A DNA stretch of 59,856 bases, taken from positions 1 through 59,856 of the forward strand of contig JWZX01003346.1 in NCBI GenBank assembly GCA_001275005.1. Direction: 5' to 3'. The stretch is from Chrysochromulina tobinii. Its lineage: Eukaryota > Haptophyta > Prymnesiales > Chrysochromulinaceae. Each line of letters starts with the position of its first letter. Positions within the stretch are counted from its first letter, which is position 1. The notes under the pieces are model-generated. The model was not told the origin of the DNA and ran no database searches. It saw only the letters and a list, made by a program, of their open reading frames with translations. Below are positions 1 to 9,094 of this stretch, in pieces. The translations under genes and the position numbers were made by a program.

Positions 1-1615
1 GCGCCTCGGCGGGCGCGCCGTCGCGGGCGCCTCGGACGGTCTGCCGAGCGTCGCGAGATTGCGATTCACGGGAGAGAAGCTGCCGTTTCAGCGCCTGATG
101 GACGCGGCGCAGCCCTCACCTGCAACGGCCGCGGCCGCTGCGACCGGGGGCAGCACACCGAGTGGTGCGCCGGGCGCCGTCGCGGGCGACCTCCAGGGGA
201 GTCGTGTCAAGGAGCCGTTGGCGGTGACTGCGGCGCGTCGTTCACAGCCGGTGCTCGATGCCGTCCAGAGCCAGCTGCGCAAGCAACGGGTGTATGTGAC
301 CACCAACAGCGGTACTGTGCTTTCGCTGCGCGCGGGTGCCGACCTGCAGGTCGCCCTCGACGCTCTCAAGCTGCGGGGACTGCCCCATGAGGCAGCTGCC
401 ACGACGGCGCGCGTCAACGGGCGCACGGTACGGCGCGAGTACAAGCTGCCTAGCATGCACGCGCTCACCACGGCGCCCCGCTCTCCCAAATTAGGTACGG
501 CGCGAGTACAAGCTGCGCAACGGAGACGTCCTGATGCCGCTCGCCACGACGGCGCTCAACTCCTACGCCTGGGTAGCGACCGGTAGGACGACGTACGCCT
601 GGGGCGAGGCGGCCGACTGTGAACGTGAATGGGGCGAGGCGGCCGAGGCGCTCGCGGCGGCGCCCACGCCCGTCCCCTATCCATGGAATCTCGTCGGCTC
701 GCGCCGGGCCGAGGACGCCCTCAACTGGCTCCTGGAGGCTGAGAAGAAGCATGGAAGCGTCGCGTCGCTCGCGCTCGCCAACTGGTGCGCGCTCACGACG
801 GCGCGCTCACGACGGCGCGCTCGCTCCTCGGCGAGGGGAACGCCCTGCATACACGTGCTCACCACGGCGCCCGCTCCCCTCTTCCCCACAGGTGCGCACT
901 CTCGCTCCTCGGCGAGGTGAGCCTGGCGGCGGAGCCCCTCTCGAGCCTCTCGCGGCCCCTGCCCTCGATGGCATGGGCACTCCAAGGGGGGGCGGTGGCG
1001 CTTGTCGAGGCTTGGACGTTACACACGGCGACCTCGGCCCTCATCCGCGCCGTGCCGGGCGTCGCTGCGCGGCCGCCCGACGCGACGCCTACCGGCATCG
1101 CCGCGGACGACGCGACGAGTACCGGTACCGGCTCGTCGCCTACGGACGATGCGTGGGCGAGCGTGTCCAGAGATTTTTGGGTGGGCTTCGCTGCGGCCGC
1201 GCCGCCCGTGCCATTGCGCATCGCCGATGCGTGGGAGAAACTTTTGTGCGCTCTCGAGGTCGAGAAGGCGCTCAGCACGGCGCTCGTGGGCTGCTCCTCA
1301 CCGGCCTTTTTAGGTCTCCTTATAGGGCGCGTGGCGATGGTGCTCATCACGGCGCTCGCGCTGCACGCCGATGTGCAGTTCGGCATCCTGCACGACGTCT
1401 TCTCGCGAGGCAACATGCCCCTCACCGCCCGCGAGCGCCGCGCTGAGCGAACCGTCACCCGACCGGGCGCGCTCGCGCCGCCCGCGCCCACGACGGCGCC
1501 GTCGGCGGCGCTCGGCGCCGAGATGGATCTGGAGCGGCTGGCGGCGGAGGAATCCTTTCGTGACTCGCTCGCCTCCGATCTCGTGCTCCAGGACATCCCC
1601 CTCGAGCTCAACTGA
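1..1615 (+). CDS. Unknown protein, 5' partial, three visible exons
   Basis: The reading frame is open at base 2, so the start lies before the window. Visible exons are 1-427, 495-784 and 892-1615. Removing introns 428-494 (phase 0) and 785-891 (phase 2) gives one continuous frame to the TGA at 1613-1615. The joined protein starts with an Ala/Gly-rich disordered stretch, then a mixed region (QLRKQRVYVTTNSGTVLSLR), then an Ala/Leu-rich helical part. I recognise no domain. Both introns carry module B (GCATGCA..GCTCACCACGGCGC) and lie between direct repeats of exon sequence. The last exon ends in a 44-bp-period tandem duplication that copies the stop codon. Gene model confidence is good because the frames agree; function is unknown. 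Confidence 0.7.
428..494 (+). other. Introner-like intron (67 bp), module B
   Basis: Donor ACG|GTACGG at 428, acceptor TTAG at 491-494. Bases 427-448 and 494-515 are a perfect 22-bp direct repeat containing the splice junction, so the donor lies in copy 1 and the acceptor AG directly precedes copy 2. The unique part holds GCATGCACGCGCTCACCA and a C/T-rich tract. Confidence 0.8.
785..891 (+). other. Introner-like intron (107 bp), module B
   Basis: Donor TG|GTGCGC at 785, acceptor CCCCACAG ending at 891. Flanking copies at about 783-837 and 890-917 share GGTGCGC and CGCTCCTCGGCGAGG; the first copy is expanded by two ACGACGGCGCGCTC repeats. The filler has CATACACGTGCTCACCACGG and a pyrimidine tract. 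Removal restores the frame (Ala-Asn-Trp-Cys-Ala-Leu). Confidence 0.75.
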
Positions 1616-1660
1616 GATCCGATCTCGTGCTCCAGGACATCCCCCTCGAGCTCAACTGAG
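1574..1660 (+). repeat. 44-bp-period tandem duplication spanning the stop codon
   Basis: Bases 1574-1616 and 1618-1660 are the same 43-bp segment, including the last codons and TGA of the gene. The second copy is untranslated. It shows local tandem duplication in a gene whose introns also sit in duplications. Confidence 0.9.
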
Positions 1661-2235
1661 GGAGTCCAGGGACTGTCAGACGCTGTCAGACCCCCCCCGT
1701 CGCGCCGCCCAGGCTTCGCGCTGTACGATCTTTGTGTGTGATACACAGCGTCTCGCTCTCAGACTCAGTGTACATTTTCTGATTCCAGGCGCTACGTCGC
1801 GTGGCTGCAGACTGTAGTAGCAGCAGTGTATAAACATGCGGAAATACAGACGTGTTATCACACACATCCATTATCTCCAGATCCGCAACTCTAAATCTCG
1901 CTTGGCGTGCGTGCTCGTGGGGCCGTGCGTAACATTCATGGACCCTGAGTGCTGAGAATACAACATCACGAGTGACGAGATCAAACTTCAAAGATGAAGA
2001 TCGAAGATGTTCTTGTGTCTGTCACAGATCACTGTCTGCGCCTTACGCGAGTGTCTCCAGACGGCGGTCGTGCGTCTAGCCAAGAGGACTACAAAACTTG
2101 GCTGCGTAGGTGTGAACAGAGGACCATGAAGGTCGGAGGTTGAACCTCGGTCAAGCTCGCCCTCCCTACCCATGGTGTGTGGAGCCGCGCCGCTCATCAC
2201 GTGTCTGCCTCCTCCCATCTCGAGAAAACGCCACG
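1661..2235. other. Intergenic, 575 bp, no gene seen
   Basis: Lower GC than the surroundings, with no convincing frame. It should hold the promoter and leader of the oxygenase at 2236. No tRNA or repeat was recognised. Confidence 0.5.
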
Positions 2236-3075
2236 ATGGCAGCCATCGTTTTGGTGGCCGCTGCCACCAAGACGATGGCCTTCACGTCAACGTCTTTTCT
2301 ACACTCGGCTGATCGCTGCTCACGGAGTGCGTCTCCCGTAGCGCTCGCAAAGGCCCCCAAGTCAAGGTCAGGTGGTGGCGGATTTGGTGCACCGCCGCCA
2401 GCTGCTGTGGCCGTCAAACGGTCCTCAGGGCCAGCAGTACCCAGTCCTTATGACAACGAGCAGTTTGTCGTGTCTGACTATCCACTGCCTATTGAGCCGG
2501 GCCAATCGTCGCTCTTTCTCGGCACCTTCATGATCGAGGATGAATCTGTGTGCGATGACCTTGTGGCCGCATTTGAGGCCGATAAGGCATCGCACAAGGC
2601 GGGCGTCGTCGGCCGCAACAATGGCCAGGTGCTGGACAAGAACAGCAAAGATTCGATTGAGATCAAATTCTTTCCTGACGACCCACGGCCGGCGTGGCAG
2701 CGATACGTGGCCGCCCTCAAGCGGGTCACCAGCCGCTACGTGGAGCAGTACCCCTACGCAGCCAGAGTGGGTGAGTGGGGCCTCTCGTCTCCCACCAATT
2801 TCCAATACTACCCGCCGGGGGGGGGGTACAAGGTCTATCACACCGAACGCGTCGATCGCGTCGAGCCGGGCGCGTCTCGGCACCTCGTGTTCATGACTTA
2901 CCTCAACACTGTGAACGACGCTGGCGGGACGCAGTTCGTCCACCAGAACATTACCGTCCAGCCCGTTAAGGGGCTGACAGTCATATGGCCCGCCGACTGG
3001 ACCTTCTTCCACCGGGGCATACCGTCGCCCACCCAGGAGAAGCGAATCGCCACTGGATGGTTCAACTTTGCTTGA
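2236..3075 (+). CDS. 2OG-Fe(II) oxygenase, prolyl 4-hydroxylase type
   Basis: A 279-residue single-exon protein. The start ATG at 2236 (CACGATGG) fits eukaryotic context. Residues 1 to about 70 are Ala/Ser-rich and look like a targeting or disordered leader. The rest is the double-stranded beta-helix fold: YYPPGGGYKVYH with a following Glu (iron ligands of the HxD/E type), then RHLVFMTYLN, GGTQFVHQN, and KGLTVIWPADWTFFHRG..S, giving the distal His and the 2-oxoglutarate-binding Arg/Lys near KRIATGWF. This is the short soluble P4H-like form common in marine microbes and phages. Substrate cannot be told from sequence. A ten-G run at 2817-2826 encodes the PGGG loop and is a place for assembly indels. 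Confidence 0.85.
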   Translation: MAAIVLVAAATKTMAFTSTSFLHSADRCSRSASPVALAKAPKSRSGGGGFGAPPPAAVAVKRSSGPAVPSPYDNEQFVVSDYPLPIEPGQSSLFLGTFMIEDESVCDDLVAAFEADKASHKAGVVGRNNGQVLDKNSKDSIEIKFFPDDPRPAWQRYVAALKRVTSRYVEQYPYAARVGEWGLSSPTNFQYYPPGGGYKVYHTERVDRVEPGASRHLVFMTYLNTVNDAGGTQFVHQNITVQPVKGLTVIWPADWTFFHRGIPSPTQEKRIATGWFNFA

Positions 3076-3348
3076 GAGATCGCGGACTGTTCCTTTCTTT
3101 CCTCCGTGTTGTCATATTTGCCGACTCGCGCTTGAAATCGTTAAAGGTACCGGTACTCGAGCATGCAGGGGACCATTTGAGTTTCAAAATGTCCGTTCAC
3201 TAAATTTTCCGATTTCCGAGACCTCCGTTTCAAGCGGCTTGGGTTTTTTGTGAACCGCCGAGCCGTTCGCGTGTGGCCTCTCCCTCTATTGGAAGGAGAG
3301 GCGGCAGCTCCTCAGGGCGAAGAGAACAGAGAGGCTCCCCTGGACTAG

Positions 3349-4168
3349 ATGGCCAATGGAGCAGCCATGGCCGCCGCGCGCGCGAAGAAGAAAAGGGAAA
3401 GGGCAGCTAGAGAGCACCAGCTTGACCAGGAGACGGACAGACTGTTTGAGAAGTATGACACAAGCAAGTCAGGGTTGATCGAGAAGGAGGAGCTGCGTGC
3501 GATGCTGATGGCCATCGAGCAGGAGAAGGGGCAACTAACTTTGGTGAGTGAAGCCGGTCTGGAAAAGCTGCTCGATCGCATGCTCAAGAATTACGGCGAG
3601 GAGGGTCCCGAGGGATTGGGTGTCAGCCGCGAGAATGCGCTGACTGCCATGAAGCGGTACCGAGCGTGGCTCAAGCACGAGGAGATGATCGAGCGGCTGT
3701 TCCGGCAAGCAGACGCCAACGACTCACGTACCCTCGAAAGGGGGGGAGAGATCAAGGTCTTTTTGACCCTGGTCGTCAATGAGTTCCCAGAGCTTCGTGG
3801 GATCACGGTCGAAGATTCCGACGTGGACTTCATCCTCGAGCGATGTGATGGGTTCAAGGATGGGGTGAAGAACGAGGTAATAGACATGGAGGAGGCGGGG
3901 CCTGCCGTGGCCACTTGGATCCAGGTGGTCCGAGCCAAGGTGCGCCCACCACGGCGCCTCAAGCCACGCCATCGCGGCACCTCCTCACACTGAACCGCTG
4001 CGCTCTGCGCGACTCGCCGGCCCTCACCGCCCTCACAACCCTCGCCGCCCCTCGCCTTCGCCTCAACCTCGCCGCCCCTCGCCTCTTCTGATCCTCTCGC
4101 GATCGAATCGCTCGCCGTCGCAGCCGCCAAAACCACAGACAACGACCGCCGCGTGCGTCGTCCTGTGA
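3349..4168 (+). CDS. EF-hand protein with a predicted CaaX tail
   Basis: A 211-residue protein from exons 3349-3939 and 4124-4168. The N-terminus is basic and coiled (AKKKRERAAREH). A canonical EF-hand loop follows (KYDTSKSGLIEKEEL, about residues 31-45), then a divergent second one (QADANDSRTLERGGEI) and a third degenerate loop. Unspliced, the frame runs to a TGA near 3993 with a low-quality basic tail. Splicing GTGCGC at 3940 to GTCGCAG at 4123 gives a short exon ending Ala-Ala-Cys-Val-Val-Leu, a good geranylgeranylation CaaX box, and the phases match (591 nt then 45 nt). A calcium-dependent membrane-attached sensor is inferred. The intron is pyrimidine-rich; there is no transcript evidence. 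Confidence 0.65.
3940..4123 (+). other. Intron (184 bp) of the EF-hand gene
   Basis: GTGCGC donor, long CT/CG-rich tract, acceptor GCCGTCGCAG. Phase 0. Without its removal the protein loses the CVVL terminus. Confidence 0.55.
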
Positions 4169-4779
4169 ACACTTTGTGAACACTCTGTGAGCACGTCGTC
4201 GTTTGGGAGGCGCCGTAACGGGCGCGGTGGCGGTGCGGACTGGCGTGCGAGCTAGTGCGTGCGAATACAGGTGCGCGCGAGAGGTGCTGTGACACCGTGC
4301 GTAACCGTGCGTGGGCGTGGGCACACCTCTGAGGCGCACGCATGGGATACAAAATTGGTGGCGGCGGGGTACCAATGTTGTCTGGAGCGCTGCTACAGGT
4401 GGCTCGACACGCGCCGGTCCGATCAGACCACGGACGCGGCGTCCTCCGAGATGCTCTGAGAGATCGTACAACGTACCGAGATAACCTCCGAGATGCTCTG
4501 AGAGATCGTACACGGTACAGCGTACCGAGAGATCGTACTGGCCCGTGACCGTTAGTTGCCGCATGCCGGCACGCGGCTGGGCTTGTCCGTGTGCCTCGTT
4601 GCCTGGGTAGAAGCGTACCCACAACCCAGGCGTCTAGGGGTAGCGGTCCAGTCCAAGGGCGGCACGTTCCGAACGTCACGTTGTTGCAGTAGGGTAGAGC
4701 GCCCACGTACACTTGTTGTCCTACCGTTAACGCGTCCGCGCGGTCGCTCTATCGCGTAAAGGCTAATGCGCTAATCGCT
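4169..4779. other. Convergent intergenic region with short repeats
   Basis: Lies between two convergent genes. It contains GTGAACACTTTGTGAACACT near 4166-4185 and a direct repeat of GAGATGCTCTGAGAGATCGTAC type (about 4448-4470 and 4489-4511, with a third part copy near 4528). No gene is supported. Confidence 0.5.
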
Positions 4780-6348
4780 CTATCGACACCACAATCTCAG
4801 CTTACCATGCGTGTTGCACGGAGGCAACGAAGCCCAGAACGCCCTGCACACGTCACGAAAGTGCGACTCCCCCGTGCCAGCGCAACCCAACACGAGACGC
4901 TCACCCTCGAGAAAGTCCCGACGCGCACGCTCTCTGCTTGGGCTCAAGGATGCACTTGGCGTACGATCCTTGGCTGATGCGGAGGCCGACGCTCCCCGAG
5001 CCACCGCAGAGACGAGCGCCTTGGACCGCTGTGCGAGGGCTAGTGCCGACCAAAACGCCGACGAGGTGTTCTGCCCACAGAGCTCGTACAGAGTGCCTGG
5101 CTCTGTGCCTGGCTCGTACGAGGTGCATGGTGCGGCGGCCTTGCCAATCTTTGGGTGCGCCATCTGCATGCCGTGGCTGCACGGGTTGGCGCTCCACGTG
5201 GTGAGCGGATGGCAGAGTACGTGGCCATCCTCGCCCTCTGCCGGGTATCTGCTGGTAGGCGTGCCCTCGAGGCCATGCTGAGGGCCGTGCTGGGCGCCGA
5301 CGAGGCGGGGATCGCAGGCGCGGAAGGGCACGCACACGATGGGGTCGTCGCTGGCGGTTTGAGCCTCAGCGAGGGCGGCAGGGACCGCAAGTCGTTCGAG
5401 GCCCACGAGCAGATGGCTCAGCACCGTCTTGGCACGAGCGCACCGAAGAGCCTCGTCCGTACACATGGTGGCGTTCGACTCAGGCCACGGCTGGCCATCG
5501 ACCACGTCCGCCACGAGGGCGGCCCATGTGTTGGTGATCTGCGGCGGGGCGAGGCTCTGGTGCCCGCGCGAGGACGACCACGGCATGTGAACGATCACGG
5601 GCTTCGCCGAGCGGATGCGGCGCTTGGCTGCAGCCAGGCTCCAGTCGGGTCCTGCCGCGGTATAAAAGAGTGTGGACTGGTAGTCCAGCACCACGCCGAA
5701 GCGCGTCAAGTTACGCGCCAAGACGAAGCTGAAGAGCCACTGGTCGCTGCAACGACGACGGACTGGCTGGCCGCAGAGCTGGTCGCGGACTGGTGCAGCA
5801 TCGACCGCCGCACGCACAAGCACGGCCAGATCAGCAGCAAAGCCGATGATCCCTCCGGTGTTAAGGTATCGATGCTGCTCATCGTCACCGACCGCTTGAG
5901 TGGCGGCCATCTCCCAGAAGCGCCTGTCCGCCGTCGGTTGGTCGGAGAAGTTGGGTTCCGCGGCGAAGCAAATTCGTGCCTTCGTCGCCAAGAAGCGCGA
6001 CAGCGCAACGTCGCTTGGCTGAGCGACAAACGTGTCGTACGCATCGACCACCATGACGATCGCCTCCGGGCACTGCCCATCGAGGTGGCGTTGAAGGAGC
6101 AGCGGCTTCGAGGCGAGCGCTGTGCTCTCATTCTTGATGTGCAAGGTGCGCACTGTGTAGCCATGCGCGGAGGCTGTGCGAGCGAATGGGAGCGTGGGCG
6201 CGAGTGGAACCTTGTCCGCAAAGGTGACGATATGCAGATGATCACGGCGGCCGTGGCATTGTCGCAACGTGCGGCTTATCAGAGGAGGCTGCTCCTTCGC
6301 ATCGTTGTTGGCTGCTAGTGGCCAAAGGGTCGAAAAGCGAGAGTCCAT
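4780..6348 (-). CDS. PLOD/procollagen galactosyltransferase-like glycosyltransferase
   Basis: A 522-residue single-exon protein. Residues about 36-300 match the glycosyltransferase part of multifunctional lysyl hydroxylases: LHIVTFADKVPLAPTLPFAR, then IVMVVDAYDTFVAQP (acidic metal-binding motif at about 102-105), YLNTGGIIGFA, CSDQWLFSF and KPVIVHMPW. It should transfer a sugar from a nucleotide donor in the secretory pathway. The C-terminal 200 residues are Cys-containing and unassigned; no dioxygenase domain is present. I chose ATG 6348 (CGCCACATGG). An upstream in-frame ATG at 6468 would add 40 residues with some signal-like character, so the N-terminus is open. It is divergent from MLH3 with 186 bp between starts and a TATA-like AATTATATC near 6392-6400. 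Confidence 0.75.
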   Translation of the reverse strand: MDSRFSTLWPLAANNDAKEQPPLISRTLRQCHGRRDHLHIVTFADKVPLAPTLPFARTASAHGYTVRTLHIKNESTALASKPLLLQRHLDGQCPEAIVMVVDAYDTFVAQPSDVALSRFLATKARICFAAEPNFSDQPTADRRFWEMAATQAVGDDEQHRYLNTGGIIGFAADLAVLVRAAVDAAPVRDQLCGQPVRRRCSDQWLFSFVLARNLTRFGVVLDYQSTLFYTAAGPDWSLAAAKRRIRSAKPVIVHMPWSSSRGHQSLAPPQITNTWAALVADVVDGQPWPESNATMCTDEALRCARAKTVLSHLLVGLERLAVPAALAEAQTASDDPIVCVPFRACDPRLVGAQHGPQHGLEGTPTSRYPAEGEDGHVLCHPLTTWSANPCSHGMQMAHPKIGKAAAPCTSYEPGTEPGTLYELCGQNTSSAFWSALALAQRSKALVSAVARGASASASAKDRTPSASLSPSRERARRDFLEGERLVLGCAGTGESHFRDVCRAFWASLPPCNTHGKLRLWCR

Positions 6349-6534
6349 GTGGCGACCCACAGCGTCAAACACGTTGCTTGTGCAGTTCTGATGATATAAT
6401 TCGCCCGAGAGTAAACGAATCTTGCATGCATGTGCGAACAAAAGGCACTTGCAGGAGATCGTCTGCATCGGATTACGGAAAAGGCGCACCAAACCCTTTT
6501 TTTGCATGCATTGGAGGCCGCGACACATAGGAAT

Positions 6535-8793
6535 ATGGAGACTGAGCTGGCGAACCCGGCCATCCGCCGGCTGCCATTGCGCGAGGCCACGCTGGTGCGC
6601 TCGGCCTGTGCGCTGCCGTCGATCGCTGCGATTGCTGAGGAGCTCGTGCTCAACGCCCTCGATGCTGGCGCGAGTGAAGTGAGCGTCTCGGTCGACGTGC
6701 TCGGTTGCTACATCCAGGTCCGTGACAACGGCTGTGGCATCGACCTCGACGGGCTACGCATGATCGGCGACCGGCATGTGACCTCTAAGCTGGCCTCGCT
6801 TGCTGATCTCGATTCGGGTGAGGCATTTCGAACCTTTGGCTTTCGCGGAGAGGCGCTTCACATCCTTGGGACTGTCAGTGTGCTCGAGATCATCTCATGC
6901 GCAGCCGCGGCGCCATCCTCGACCCACGCCGCCGTGCTGCGTTTCGGTCTGCGGCAGTCCGTTGGCCCGGCACATGAGGTGCGAGCGGTGGGCACCACAG
7001 TCACGGCGAGAGATCTCTTCGCCAACCGATCCGTCTCGCGAAAGCAGCATCAGCGACCCGGGGCCGCGGCGGCCGAGGTGGAGCAGGCCCGCTCGCGCCT
7101 GATGGCGCTCGCCATCGCGCACCCGGCGGTGGCTCTCCGGCTGCACGACCTCGGGTGCAACCTCACCGTCTTGCGCACGTCCATCACCTCGTCGCCTCTC
7201 AGCAGCCTGCGCGCCAGCCTCGGCGAGCTCGAGCCCCCACCGATGGTGCCCTTGGCTTTCATGCACGCGGGCTTCTCGCTCGAAGGCTTCGCGGCCGTCC
7301 CGCCAGCCGGCCACCGCAGCCGCGAATGCCAGCACCTATTCCTCAACCAGCGGCCGCTCAGCCCACGCACCGAGCTTCACCAGCTTCTCGAAGCCGCCCT
7401 GACCAAGGTCGCCCTTGCACTCACCGCAGCGTCGGCTCCAACGGCCGGTGGCTCGGCGCAGGCGCCGACCAGCGTGCCGCATGCAGCCTTCGTCCTCTTC
7501 CTGCGCTGCCCACCCTCGTGCTTCGACTTGACGCTCGAGCCCGACAAGTCGGACGCGACCTTTATCGACGGCGGCCTGACCGCATCGCTCACACTCGTCC
7601 AGGCCATCACCCGCTTCGTGAGCATGCACTGCGAGCCTGCCCTCTCCACGCACGCTGCGTCGCGCCTGATCGAGGCATGCCTGCCCACGAGTAGCCGCCG
7701 AAGCGGCGGAGGGGGCGGCGCACGCAGCGGCTCCGCCTCCGCGACCGCGGGCACCAAGGGCACCAAGGGCAGCGGGACGGGCAGCCGCAGCAGCGGGGGC
7801 AGTCGCAGTGCGAGCGCGGCAACCGGCAGCAGCGAGGGGGGCGGGGCCGCAGGCAGCAGCGAGGCAGCGCGAATGCCACCGTCATCGCTCGCCTCGCAGC
7901 TCGGGCTCATGGCACCCCTGGCGCCCATCACGGCGCCTCTGAAGGCTCCCAAACGTCCGTTCGCGCCTCTCGCCACCATTGCGCCGCGCCAACGGCTCAA
8001 CACGGTACCGGTAGGAGAGGGATCCGAGTCCGCAAGGAGCGCGCTCGCCTTCGGAAGCATGTTCGACCCCCAGCTCCCGTGGGAAGCAGAGGCCGACACG
8101 CGCACTCAGGCTGGGCCTGCGAGCGCCCTTCCGGGCGCCCCGATGTCAGCCGCCGTCGTGAGCACCGCGCGCCTTGAACGGCTGATCGCTTTCGCTCAAC
8201 TCGAGCGAAAGTTCATCCTCGCGACCGCCGACCACGCCCTATACGCCATCGACCAGCACGCGGCGGATGAACGAGTGCAGTTGGAGGCCTTGCTACGGGC
8301 GACGGTGCAGCCGTGCGGCCGGCCCCTCGCTGGGAGTGTGGGGGAACGCGCGCTGCGACCTCCCGCTAGGCTCGTGCTCACTCCGCATGAGCACGCCACG
8401 CTGCGCCGCCACCGCGCGCGACTCGCCGAGTGGGGATGGCGGCTGCGAGAAGAAGGAATGGACGCGCGCACGCTCATGCTCGACGCCATGCCACAGCTTC
8501 AGTCTGTCGACTTGGGCGAAAGGGCGATGCTCGAGTACGCGCAGGCTCTCGAGGACACCGCGGGCGGCAGCACACTCGCGCCCCCGGCAGTGCTCCGCGT
8601 GTTAGCCTCCAAGGCGTGCCGGCGCGCCATCATGTTCGGCGATACCTTGAGCGTGACGCAGTGCCAGGCGCTGCTCGAGGAGCTCGCGCGCTGTGAACAG
8701 CCGTTGCAGTGCGCGCACGGCCGTCCGACGATCGCACCGCTCGTCGACTTGGCGGCGCTGCGCCTGCCCGAACGGATGGAGGGCGATTTGTGA
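6535..8793 (+). CDS. MLH3: DNA mismatch repair protein MLH3 (MutL homologue)
   Basis: A 752-residue single-exon protein. The GHKL ATPase half shows EELVLNALDAGA (about 35-46), RDNGCGID (about 63-70) and GFRGEAL (about 103-109). A Gly/Ser-rich linker follows. The endonuclease half shows IDQHAADERVQLE near residue 572, which fits DQHA(X)2E(X)4E and should be active, then ASKACRRAIMFGD and QCAHGRP near 725. QCAHGRP is typical of MLH3, whereas PMS2/PMS1 proteins have CPHGRP. MLH3 pairs with MLH1 in mismatch repair and meiotic crossover resolution. ATG 6535 gives the expected N-terminus just before the ATPase motif; an earlier ATG at 6430 is in frame but adds unlike sequence. Confidence 0.9.
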   Translation: METELANPAIRRLPLREATLVRSACALPSIAAIAEELVLNALDAGASEVSVSVDVLGCYIQVRDNGCGIDLDGLRMIGDRHVTSKLASLADLDSGEAFRTFGFRGEALHILGTVSVLEIISCAAAAPSSTHAAVLRFGLRQSVGPAHEVRAVGTTVTARDLFANRSVSRKQHQRPGAAAAEVEQARSRLMALAIAHPAVALRLHDLGCNLTVLRTSITSSPLSSLRASLGELEPPPMVPLAFMHAGFSLEGFAAVPPAGHRSRECQHLFLNQRPLSPRTELHQLLEAALTKVALALTAASAPTAGGSAQAPTSVPHAAFVLFLRCPPSCFDLTLEPDKSDATFIDGGLTASLTLVQAITRFVSMHCEPALSTHAASRLIEACLPTSSRRSGGGGGARSGSASATAGTKGTKGSGTGSRSSGGSRSASAATGSSEGGGAAGSSEAARMPPSSLASQLGLMAPLAPITAPLKAPKRPFAPLATIAPRQRLNTVPVGEGSESARSALAFGSMFDPQLPWEAEADTRTQAGPASALPGAPMSAAVVSTARLERLIAFAQLERKFILATADHALYAIDQHAADERVQLEALLRATVQPCGRPLAGSVGERALRPPARLVLTPHEHATLRRHRARLAEWGWRLREEGMDARTLMLDAMPQLQSVDLGERAMLEYAQALEDTAGGSTLAPPAVLRVLASKACRRAIMFGDTLSVTQCQALLEELARCEQPLQCAHGRPTIAPLVDLAALRLPERMEGDL

Positions 8794-9094
8794 GCCCGTG
8801 ATGGCGTGAGAGACGAGCCGCGTGGACAAAGACGCGGCCGAGGCCTCGAGGAGCGGCGGGAAACACCGCGCCTCGGTCCAGCCATGCCAAAGCGCTCACG
8901 CCCAGAGGTGACGTGTACAAGCGCGCCCAGCCCCGCTGGGGAAACGTGTCGCTTTCCGACAAATGAGGGAGACCGTGTGCAGCCGAGTTGCATGCATGCA
9001 TGCGTTCCTCATCGCACCCCGTAACGTTTCTATTGTTCAGCGTGAGACCGAGAAACGCAAATTGGACTGTGAGAGTAGTGTCTTTGGCATATTC
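8794..9094. other. Intergenic, about 300 bp
   Basis: No gene seen. It includes GCATGCATGC near 8991-9002 and two in-frame upstream ATGs (8963, 8996) that could extend the next gene. Confidence 0.4.

Noticed and set aside
859-1746. A 295-residue minus-strand frame
   Set aside because: Shadow of the first gene; Ser/Arg-rich composition without motifs, and the plus strand joins across two consistent introns.
5155-6318. A 387-residue plus-strand frame
   Set aside because: It is the complement of the PLOD-like glycosyltransferase gene, which has clear family motifs; GC-rich DNA gives long antisense frames.
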